Assembly: GCA_017561285.1 (NCBI GenBank)
Contig: JAFZDG010000087.1
Span: forward strand, 1 to 10,086
Length of the DNA: 10,086 nucleotides
DNA from: Bacteroidaceae bacterium
GTDB lineage: Bacteria; Bacteroidota; Bacteroidia; Bacteroidales; Barnesiellaceae_A
Direction: 5' to 3'
The notes below the pieces were generated by a model, which was not told the origin of the DNA, ran no database searches, and saw only the letters and a program-made list of their open reading frames with translations. Below, piece after piece: positions 1 through 6,309 of this stretch. A program made the position numbers and the translations under genes. The first letter of the stretch is position 1. Each line of letters begins with the position of its first letter.

Positions 1-31
1 AATTTTGTATCCTGAAAAATAAGCCTATTTG
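1..31 (+). promoter_or_regulatory. Possible dnaA promoter, cut by the window edge
   Basis: The first seven bases, AATTTTG, would complete a Bacteroidota -7 box (TAnnTTTG) if the base just outside the window is T. Transcription would then begin near position 12-14, leaving a leader of about 45 bases before the dnaA start. A second, weaker candidate is TTTTG at 3-7 with TATTTG at 26-31. Neither can be confirmed without upstream sequence. Confidence 0.25.
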
Positions 32-59
32 AAAAAAGGATAACACAAAGCTGCAAAAA

Positions 60-1460
60 ATGAGTTTGGAACATATTGCACTATGGGACAGATGCCTCAG
101 CATTATCAAAGACAATGTTGATGAGATTGTGTACGAAAAATGGTTCGTACCCATCAAGTCGCATTCGTTCGAGAACAATGTACTGACATTGCAAGTCCCC
201 TCATATTTTTTCCAAGAGCACCTCGAGGAAAATTACATAGAGCTTTTAGGCCCTGTGCTAATACGCGTATATGGAAAAGATATTACATTAAAATATTTAG
301 TAACGGTTGTAGAAAATCCTATTGCAACAGTTAATGTCAAGTCGCCCGAAAAATCTATTCAGGTGGCTCGCAATATGCGTCAAAGTCGAATCGTAGAACC
401 CACCGATCCGTTCCAAGCTCCCGAATACGAAGACCTTGCATCGCAACTCAACCCCTACTACACCTTCAACAACTACTACTCGAGCGATAGCAATAAAGTA
501 GCACGTGTTACAGGCGAGGCTGTAGCTGCCTCTCCCGGTCACAATCCTTTTAACCCGATGTTCGTTTACGGAGAATCGGGAGTGGGCAAAACACACCTTG
601 TGCAAGCCATAGGTGCAAAAATCAAAGAGCAAAATCCGCGTTCACGCGTATTATACCTATCGGCCAACTTATTCCAACAACAATACACCACAGCCGTTCG
701 CAACAATCAAGTAAACGACTTTATCAACTTCTATCAAAGCATTGATGTATTGTTGATGGACGATATACAAGAATTTGCCGGCAAGACACAGACACAAAAC
801 ACATTCTTCCACATATTCAACCACTTGCACCTCAACGGCAAGCAACTTGTACTCACTTGCGACCGTCCTCCCGTAGAACTCGAAGGTATCGTACCTCGTC
901 TGCTCACCCGTTTCAAATGGGGTTTGCAAACCGAAGTTGAACGCCCCGACTATTCATTGCGCCGCGATATTTTGCACAACAAGATTGAGCGAGATGGTCT
1001 CACCATATCGGACGATATCGTTGACTACATAGCACGCAATGTTACCGACAATGTGCGCGACCTCGAAGGCACTATTGTGTCGCTTATGGCCCACGCTATG
1101 GCATTCAACCACGATGTAACACTCGACCTGGCCGAGCAAGTTGTATCGCGTAGCGTGAAGATGGTAAAGAAACAAGTCACTATCGACACCGTACGCAACG
1201 CTGTATGTACCTACTACAACATGAAGCCCGAGACACTTGTAACACGTTCACGCAAACGCGAAATTGTTGTTGCCCGTCAAGTAGCTATGTACCTCACCAA
1301 GAAGCACACTTCTATGGCATTGGCCGGAATTGGCTCTTTGTTGGGACGATACGACCACGCTACCGTATTGCACGCATGCAAAACGATTGAAGGCCAAATG
1401 CAAGTAGATAAAGAACTTCAAAAGTCGCTCGAAGAGATAGAAAAACTTCTCGTTGCATAA
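60..1460 (+). CDS. dnaA: Chromosomal replication initiator protein DnaA
   Basis: DnaA binds DnaA boxes at oriC as an ATP-bound oligomer, melts the duplex and recruits the replicative helicase. All four domains are visible in 466 residues, the usual length. Domain I (about 1-85) carries the KWF-type N-terminal helicase/regulator-binding fold, followed by a short linker. The AAA+ domain has Walker A GESGVGKT (171-178), Walker B LLMDD (231-235), a sensor 1 region around VLTCDRPP (264-271), an arginine-finger-type LLTRF (281-285) and sensor 2 VRDLEG (332-337). Domain IV holds the helix-turn-helix (about 375-445) and the DnaA signature around GRYDHATVLHA. That signature is slightly unusual, with Tyr431 where most DnaA proteins have Arg. 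The start at 60 is the natural one, preceded by an A-rich stretch without a Shine-Dalgarno. The gene is probably monocistronic because an intrinsic terminator follows. Confidence 0.98.
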   Translation: MSLEHIALWDRCLSIIKDNVDEIVYEKWFVPIKSHSFENNVLTLQVPSYFFQEHLEENYIELLGPVLIRVYGKDITLKYLVTVVENPIATVNVKSPEKSIQVARNMRQSRIVEPTDPFQAPEYEDLASQLNPYYTFNNYYSSDSNKVARVTGEAVAASPGHNPFNPMFVYGESGVGKTHLVQAIGAKIKEQNPRSRVLYLSANLFQQQYTTAVRNNQVNDFINFYQSIDVLLMDDIQEFAGKTQTQNTFFHIFNHLHLNGKQLVLTCDRPPVELEGIVPRLLTRFKWGLQTEVERPDYSLRRDILHNKIERDGLTISDDIVDYIARNVTDNVRDLEGTIVSLMAHAMAFNHDVTLDLAEQVVSRSVKMVKKQVTIDTVRNAVCTYYNMKPETLVTRSRKREIVVARQVAMYLTKKHTSMALAGIGSLLGRYDHATVLHACKTIEGQMQVDKELQKSLEEIEKLLVA

Positions 1461-1484
1461 CAAGCAAAATCGCACTAATCATAC

Positions 1485-1522
1485 AACGGATATATCGACA
1501 AGGAGATATATCCGTTTTTTTT
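1485..1522 (+). terminator. Intrinsic terminator after dnaA
   Basis: A perfect 12-bp inverted repeat, AACGGATATATC (1485-1496) and GATATATCCGTT (1505-1516), encloses an 8-base loop. It runs straight into a T tract (1515-1522), the classic rho-independent layout. It lies 25 bases after the dnaA stop and separates dnaA from the next transcription unit. Confidence 0.9.
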
Positions 1523-1545
1523 ATTTTATTAAAACAGACAAAGGT

Positions 1546-1577
1546 CTTGCATAAAAATGTTTTCGTTTGTACTTTTG
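1546..1577 (+). promoter_or_regulatory. Bacteroidota-type promoter of the radical SAM gene
   Basis: A -33 element CTTG (1546-1549, core TTG 1547-1549) and a perfect -7 element TACTTTTG (1570-1577) are separated by 20 bases. This is the arrangement used by the primary sigma factor of Bacteroidota. Transcription should start around 1582-1585. This decides the start codon of the next gene: the in-frame ATG at 1557 lies inside the promoter and would not be in the transcript, while the ATG at 1602 would. Confidence 0.75.
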
Positions 1578-1601
1578 TATCATTATGCAATAGACCATAC
1601 T

Positions 1602-2444
1602 ATGCCCCCAAAAGGAAATACCACAATCGCGCCCATAATGGGTATCAGTCGCCACCGATTACTGACCGATGGTCGTGGTGTGACAACCCTCGTTGGAATG
1701 TATGGTTGTCCCCTCAACTGCGCCTATTGCCTCAACAACCAATGCCATAAGCCCGATGGCATATGGCAACATCTATCACCTCAAGAACTATATGCAAAGG
1801 TATGTATAGACGATATATACTATCGCTCTACGGGTGGAGGCATTACCTTTGGCGGAGGCGAACCGGCCTTGCATAGCCAATTTATCAAAGAGTTTGCCCT
1901 GCTCAATAAGCAAGGATGGCACATAACATTGGAGACTTCGCTCAACGTACCCACCCTGCACATAGAACGTCTATTGGATGTTGTTGATGAGTATATCATC
2001 GATATAAAAACGCTCAACCCCACCACATACAAAGTATATACAGGACAAAGCATAGAACCGGTATTAGAAAACCTTCGATACCTCATAGAGAGAAACAAAG
2101 GTACACACATCACCCTACGAGTTCCACTCATTCCGGGCTACAACACATCCGAAGAGGTAACAAAGACTCAAAACGAGTTACAAAAAATGGGCATTACCCA
2201 CTTCGACACCTTTACGTATATTACAAACACAACACATCGTGCCCAATCGAATGGCAAGAGTGGCAAAAGCACTTGCAATGTACTTAAGAAAATACGTACT
2301 ATTATTGCCGAAGCAAACAACATACCCTATACCCCTGCACTTTGTACCCACACCTTGTGTACTATGGGCAATTGCCCTATGTGTGAGAAAGAGTTGGCTT
2401 GGCTCACACAACAAATAAACCTCAAGAATGCACCTGTTTTATAA
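1602..2444 (+). CDS. Radical SAM protein, glycyl-radical-enzyme-activase-like
   Basis: The 280-residue protein has the radical SAM cluster motif CPLNCAYC (Cys36, Cys40, Cys43; CX3CX2C) and the SAM-binding GGGEP (84-88). The layout TDGRGVTTLVGMYGCPLNCAYC resembles activases of pyruvate formate-lyase and other glycyl radical enzymes, which use a 4Fe-4S cluster and S-adenosylmethionine to place a radical on a partner enzyme. It lacks the ferredoxin-like insert that some activases have right after the first motif. Instead it carries a second cysteine group near the C-terminus (Cys248, 253, 258, 261; CX4CX4CX2C) that could hold an auxiliary iron-sulfur cluster. No glycyl radical enzyme is encoded nearby, so the substrate is unknown. 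I chose the start at 1602 because the longer in-frame ATG at 1557 lies within the promoter, and the family core begins near residue 10. The family assignment is firm and the specific function is not. Acidic-protein and TonB-receptor genes follow closely, suggesting cotranscription. Confidence 0.85.
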   Translation: MPPKGNTTIAPIMGISRHRLLTDGRGVTTLVGMYGCPLNCAYCLNNQCHKPDGIWQHLSPQELYAKVCIDDIYYRSTGGGITFGGGEPALHSQFIKEFALLNKQGWHITLETSLNVPTLHIERLLDVVDEYIIDIKTLNPTTYKVYTGQSIEPVLENLRYLIERNKGTHITLRVPLIPGYNTSEEVTKTQNELQKMGITHFDTFTYITNTTHRAQSNGKSGKSTCNVLKKIRTIIAEANNIPYTPALCTHTLCTMGNCPMCEKELAWLTQQINLKNAPVL

Positions 2445-2477
2445 ATGAAATATTAGTAAACCATAATCATCAATATT

Positions 2478-2756
2478 ATGCTTATAAACGACCTTGACAA
2501 ACTGATGGAAGAGATGGGCGAAAAACAACAACGCAATCTCCACACCGAAGCTTCGATACATCATACCGAAGGCATATTTTTGCCTCCCGAAGAAGAGACA
2601 AATGTCTCAATAGAACCTTGTACCGGTCTCATCGAAGAGTACAACGCCTTGATAGGCGAACTATATATACCAGATAATGAAGAAGAAGATGAAGATGATG
2701 ATGACGATAATGATGAGTTAGACCTTCTCGATGACGAAGATGACGAAGACGAATAA
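2478..2756 (+). CDS. Small hypothetical protein with polyacidic C-terminal tail
   Basis: I do not recognise this 92-residue protein. Residues 1-65 look like an ordinary soluble segment, starting amphipathically (MLINDLDKLMEEMGEK) and containing one cysteine (Cys48). From about residue 66 almost every residue is Asp or Glu, interrupted only by a few Asn and a short LDLL stretch (81-84). No signal peptide or membrane segment is visible, so it is probably cytoplasmic. It begins 33 bases after the radical SAM gene and ends 25 bases before the TonB receptor start, with no terminator or clear promoter between, which supports an operon. Acidic tails of this kind can bind basic proteins, metals or nucleic-acid-binding partners, but nothing here selects among these. 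It is likely a real gene because it fills the space between two genes in an operon-like array and its reading frame is uninterrupted. The exact start is uncertain, since Met10 and Met13 are alternatives. Confidence 0.7.
   Translation: MLINDLDKLMEEMGEKQQRNLHTEASIHHTEGIFLPPEEETNVSIEPCTGLIEEYNALIGELYIPDNEEEDEDDDDDNDELDLLDDEDDEDE
2673..2753 (+). repeat. GAW/GAY trinucleotide-rich tract
   Basis: An imperfect run of GAT, GAC and GAA codons encodes the acidic tail of the small hypothetical protein; it is broken once by the codons for LDLL. Because the unit is three bases, copy-number changes would lengthen or shorten the tail without shifting frame. Confidence 0.6.
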
Positions 2757-2781
2757 ACCGGTATTAAAACACACACCATTT

Positions 2782-4776
2782 ATGAAACAATATCTGCTTA
2801 TCACACTCATCTTAGCAACAACCTTTCTATCATTTGCCAATACCACCCCTGCAAATGATACGATTGCCCATACCCTCGATGAAATTTCGGTAGTAAGTTT
2901 CTATCGAGTAAATCTACGCACCGGCACAACCCTCTCGCGCGAAGACATCACCATTCAGAACAAAGGTCAAGAACCATCATTCATCATGGCTCGTATGCCA
3001 TCGATATTTGCTTATAGCGATACCGGAAATGAATATGGATACTCCTATTTCCGCATGCGAGGGATGGACCAAACCCGCATCAACATTACACTCGATGGTA
3101 TGCCCCTCAACGATGGCGAAGATATGGGCGTATATTTCTCCAATTTCCCCGATTTGTTATCGAGTATGCACTCGATAAAGGTAGAGAACGGAGCAAGCAT
3201 TGCCAACAACGGAGCTGCCGGATATGCCGGCAGCGTCAACTTTGAGTCTATCAATCTCGAACAAGACACGACATCGAATGCTTATGTCGGATATGGCAGT
3301 TTCAATACACTGAAGGTGGGTACTGAATACAACACAGGTCGTAAAGGCAATTTTGCAGGACACTTCAAGGCTACCCACCAACAAAGCGATGGCTACAGAG
3401 AACACGCCTACAACAATGCCCAATCGGTATTTGTCAAGCTGGGATGGTATATCAACTCGCGACACAAATTAGACCTGTTGAGTTTTGTAGGACAGTCGCG
3501 CAACGGTATGGCGTGGATAGGAACACAGGCCGATATTCTGAAGCAAAATCCACAAGCCAATGGTTGCAGCGAAACAGAAATAGACCATTATATACAAAAT
3601 ATCAACAAACTGCAATACCAGGGTATCTTGAGTGATAACATATCGCTGACGGCAGCAGCCTACTATAATTATGCCGATGGTTATTACACCTTCGATGTGG
3701 ATAATTATATGCTCAAGGTATATGATCCCACATGGCAAGCAACCGGCGAGATAGATCGATACGACCAACGTTTTCATTACATTGGCGGAAATGTTGCTGC
3801 AAAATTTCACCTCAACCCATTAGAACTCACCACCGGCATCAATGCATCGACATTCAACAGAAGGCACATTGGCAGCAACAATCTGCAAGAGGCATTGTTA
3901 TGGGATAATACCGGTTATAAAAATGACATCAGTGCCTTTGTCAAGGGCTCTTACACCATCCAACGACTCACAATAGGTGCCAATATTCAATATCGCCATG
4001 CCGACTTTAGTTATAAAGGCGATACACCCTTTGAACGCATCGACTGGGATTTCTTGAATTGGTCGGGCAATATTCGTTGGCGCATCAACAACCGCCATGC
4101 CCTCTATGCAAGTGCTACACAAACCCATCGCGAACCTACACGCAGCGATATGTTTGGCGGCGAAGAGAATTTCACTACCCTATACACCACTCAAGCCGAG
4201 AGTGTAATAGACTACGAATTGGGATACAACATTACACTGAGCAACTTCACCTCCAACATCAATCTCTACTATATGGACTTCAACAACGAGTTGATTCTCA
4301 ACGGAGCTATGGGCACCAACGGATTACCCATCCATGTCAATGCCGCACAAAGTTACCGCACCGGTATCGAACTATCGGTACAATACTACCCCATCGAAGG
4401 ACTACGTCTTGCCAACAACAGCAGCTACTCGATAAACCAAGTACAACACGATGGCGAGACACTCACACACATTCTCAGCCCCACATGGCTCATCAATCAA
4501 GAGATAGGCTATCGTATAGCCGGTTTCGACATCGGACTTTCAATGCGCTACCGCAGTGCTATGTACTTTGACATTACCAACTACTACAGCATACCCCAAT
4601 CATTGCGATTCAATGCCTCTGTAGCATATACCTACCGTAACATTACAGCCGGTATAAACGTCAACAACATATTCAACGAACGCAGCTACTCAAACGGAAT
4701 GATGGGTGCAACCGTCCCCCTTTACTTTATCGATTCGCCTCGCAATGTATGGTTCGATGTAAGAGTAAAATTTTAA
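2782..4776 (+). CDS. TonB-dependent outer-membrane receptor
   Basis: TonB-dependent receptors are 22-stranded outer-membrane barrels closed by a plug; they import scarce ligands such as siderophores, haem, cobalamin or oligosaccharides using energy from TonB-ExbBD. This 664-residue protein has a signal peptide (about 1-20, cut near SFA-NTT) and a TonB-box-like LDEISVV (32-38). The plug (about 40-156) has typical FRMRGMDQTRINITLDGMP and GAAGYAGSVNFES stretches. The remainder is a beta-barrel ending in a terminal Phe (VWFDVRVKF). The barrel has the conserved REPTRSDMF region near residue 450 and NNIFNERSY near 625. It lacks the N-terminal carboxypeptidase-regulatory-like domain of SusC proteins and has no SusD partner, so import of a small metal complex or vitamin is likelier than polysaccharide; the ligand itself cannot be read from the sequence. 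The start at 2782 gives a clean signal peptide. The in-frame ATG at 2731 would overlap the upstream gene's tail and bury the signal. Confidence 0.93.
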   Translation: MKQYLLITLILATTFLSFANTTPANDTIAHTLDEISVVSFYRVNLRTGTTLSREDITIQNKGQEPSFIMARMPSIFAYSDTGNEYGYSYFRMRGMDQTRINITLDGMPLNDGEDMGVYFSNFPDLLSSMHSIKVENGASIANNGAAGYAGSVNFESINLEQDTTSNAYVGYGSFNTLKVGTEYNTGRKGNFAGHFKATHQQSDGYREHAYNNAQSVFVKLGWYINSRHKLDLLSFVGQSRNGMAWIGTQADILKQNPQANGCSETEIDHYIQNINKLQYQGILSDNISLTAAAYYNYADGYYTFDVDNYMLKVYDPTWQATGEIDRYDQRFHYIGGNVAAKFHLNPLELTTGINASTFNRRHIGSNNLQEALLWDNTGYKNDISAFVKGSYTIQRLTIGANIQYRHADFSYKGDTPFERIDWDFLNWSGNIRWRINNRHALYASATQTHREPTRSDMFGGEENFTTLYTTQAESVIDYELGYNITLSNFTSNINLYYMDFNNELILNGAMGTNGLPIHVNAAQSYRTGIELSVQYYPIEGLRLANNSSYSINQVQHDGETLTHILSPTWLINQEIGYRIAGFDIGLSMRYRSAMYFDITNYYSIPQSLRFNASVAYTYRNITAGINVNNIFNERSYSNGMMGATVPLYFIDSPRNVWFDVRVKF

Positions 4777-4879
4777 CGACAGACAGTCATAATTTGCAAA
4801 ATACACAGAATAAAAACAAAAATACTAACAATTTAACACTCAATTATATAAAATAAAGACATCTTTTAAACAAAAAAAC

Positions 4880-4910
4880 TTGACATTTAATATATAAAGC
4901 TTTAGATTTG
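4880..4910 (+). promoter_or_regulatory. Bacteroidota-type promoter of the barrel-protein operon
   Basis: A -33 element TTG (4880-4882, within TTGACA) and a -7 element TAGATTTG (4903-4910) are separated by 20 bases, the same spacing as the promoter at 1546-1577. Transcription should start near 4915-4918, leaving an A/T-rich leader of roughly 50 bases. The surrounding gap between the TonB receptor and the first barrel gene is very A/T-rich and shows no terminator hairpin, so some read-through from upstream is possible. Confidence 0.75.
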
Positions 4911-4964
4911 CAAAAATTAATAATAACAATCAACTAAACTTTAACCATTTAAATGTTACTGACC

Positions 4965-5537
4965 ATGAAGAGAATTTTATCACTGATGCTTGTAGCTATA
5001 TGCTGCATAGGTATCGCCACAGCGCAAGAAACATCGGGTTTACAACCAACTACCGAGCTCAATGTAAGCCAACACACTGCCCCTCGCGGCTATCGTGGAT
5101 TCGTAGAACTTGCCCCAATTACTCCCTCTACAAGCGGCGCTACACTCAACCTTAGCACCACTCACGGCTACCAGTTCAATCACAACTTCTTCCTCGGTGG
5201 AGGTATCGGATACTACACCTACCTTTTCAGTCAATATGGCGAAACAGATGTACCCCTATACATTGCTGTCCAAAGCAACGTAGGTGAGAAGATGGCACAA
5301 TTTACCTATGGTGGTCGCGCGGGTATTTTACTATATACCAAACACGAATATATGAGTCAAGAAACATATACAAGCGAAATTGCTGAGGGATTTGGCGGAC
5401 TCTATTTCAACTTCAACCTCGGTTTGCGTCTGGGTTTCACGCCTCAATACGCCATGACTATAAAACCCCAATTTGAACTTTTATTGGGAGGATTTCCCAC
5501 ACTCAATGTGGGCATCGGATTTGGCTTCGAGTTTTAA
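4965..5537 (+). CDS. Predicted outer-membrane beta-barrel protein, paralog 1 (no N-terminal domain)
   Basis: This 190-residue exported protein of unknown function has a signal peptide (about 1-20, cleavage near ATA-QE) and a short polar linker (21-41). A glycine- and aromatic-rich beta domain with alternating hydrophobic residues follows. Landmarks shared with the next two genes are GYRGFV (42-47), TTHGYQFNH (65-73), LGGGIG (77-82), SNVG near 104, QFTYGGRAG (112-120) and the terminal GFGFEF. Ending in Phe is typical of outer-membrane barrels handled by the BAM machinery, so a small barrel of about eight strands is the best guess. Unlike its two paralogs it lacks the KNGSI-type N-terminal domain. 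I chose the ATG at 4965 (MKRILSLML) because it gives a conventional signal peptide; an ATG at 4953 would add only four residues. It is the first gene of a three-gene operon, expressed from the promoter at 4880-4910. Confidence 0.85.
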   Translation: MKRILSLMLVAICCIGIATAQETSGLQPTTELNVSQHTAPRGYRGFVELAPITPSTSGATLNLSTTHGYQFNHNFFLGGGIGYYTYLFSQYGETDVPLYIAVQSNVGEKMAQFTYGGRAGILLYTKHEYMSQETYTSEIAEGFGGLYFNFNLGLRLGFTPQYAMTIKPQFELLLGGFPTLNVGIGFGFEF

Positions 5538-5562
5538 GAATCATTGATAGAAACATCACACC

Positions 5563-6288
5563 ATGAAAAAATTACTCACACTCACGCTTATGCTACTATG
5601 CATTGGCACCTTTGCCGAAGCAAGACAAGTTGTAACATTCAAAAACGGCAGTATTGTAAGAGGCGAAATCCTTGAATACAAGCCTAAAAAAGAGATAACC
5701 ATACAAACCGACAACGGCAGCGTACTTGTATATAACTCAAAAGACATTGTAAGCATCGACACCGATTACAGATATGATTATGACTATGATGACGATGAAT
5801 ATTACGAATACTCTGCAAATGGCAAAAAGCTTAAGAAGAACTTAGCACACAAAGGTTACAAAGGTTTTGTATTTGTAGATCCGGTTGCTACCACTCACTA
5901 CGGATATTCATTGGGAGTATATACCACACATGGATACCAAATCAATCATAGCACCTTTATAGGAGCCGGTATAGGTATGCTTTATACCCACAACGACAGC
6001 GGTTTTATAGCCCCCATATACGCAGCGATAAAAGGCAATGTAGGTAGAGGTTTCATCCAATTTGCCTATGGTGCTCGTGTAGGTTATGCTATAGCCAACG
6101 ATATATACAAAAATCGTGTTGTCAGCTCCGACAAAATGATTGACGGATTTATATACCTTAACTTCAATGCAGGTTGTCGCATACCCATTTCATCAAAATT
6201 TGCCCTACGCATCATACCCCAAGTAGAGATGTATGCAGGAACACCGCTTAACTACAATTTGGGTATTGGTCTTGGTTTTGAGTTCTAA
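5563..6288 (+). CDS. Predicted outer-membrane beta-barrel protein, paralog 2
   Basis: The 241-residue exported protein has a signal peptide (about 1-20, FAEA-RQ). A small beta-rich domain follows (about 22-66; VVTFKNGSIVRGEILEY, then TIQTDNGSVLVYNSKDIVSI), a type I recall from many Bacteroidota envelope proteins of unknown role. A Tyr/Asp-rich linker (68-83, DYRYDYDYDDDEYYEY) and a basic patch (GKKLKKN) lead into the barrel-like domain shared with the flanking genes. Shared landmarks are GYKGFV (98-103), TTHGYQINH (121-129), IGAGIG (133-138), GNVG (158-161), QFAYGARVG (166-174) and the terminal GLGFEF. The gene starts 25 bases after paralog 1 with no terminator between, so they are surely cotranscribed. 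The acidic linker, next to a basic patch, may bind cations or span peptidoglycan; this is speculative. The function is not known. Confidence 0.87.
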   Translation: MKKLLTLTLMLLCIGTFAEARQVVTFKNGSIVRGEILEYKPKKEITIQTDNGSVLVYNSKDIVSIDTDYRYDYDYDDDEYYEYSANGKKLKKNLAHKGYKGFVFVDPVATTHYGYSLGVYTTHGYQINHSTFIGAGIGMLYTHNDSGFIAPIYAAIKGNVGRGFIQFAYGARVGYAIANDIYKNRVVSSDKMIDGFIYLNFNAGCRIPISSKFALRIIPQVEMYAGTPLNYNLGIGLGFEF

Positions 6289-6309
6289 TCATACAAAACA
6301 CGCATCATC

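Noticed and set aside
1..59. Possible oriC or DnaA boxes next to dnaA
   Set aside because: The 59 upstream bases contain no TTATCCACA-like box; GGATAACACA at 38-47 only superficially resembles one. The origin, if nearby, is outside the window.
2731..2781. Alternative upstream start for the TonB receptor at 2731
   Set aside because: It would overlap the acidic tail of the preceding gene in another frame and place 17 polar residues before an otherwise perfect signal peptide; the ATG at 2782 is far better.
4059..4571. Plus-strand 170-codon open frame inside the TonB receptor
   Set aside because: It is out of frame with a clear barrel-coding sequence and its product is low-complexity Gln/His/Arg-rich, as expected of a frame shadow.
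4777..4879. Terminator or small RNA after the TonB receptor
   Set aside because: The sequence is A/T-rich but I found no stable hairpin followed by a T run and no RNA-like structure.
4792..4915. Direct repeat ATTTGCAAAA at 4792-4801 and 4906-4915
   Set aside because: Two copies of a short A/T-rich word in an A/T-rich gap; the second overlaps the -7 box. It is probably coincidence.
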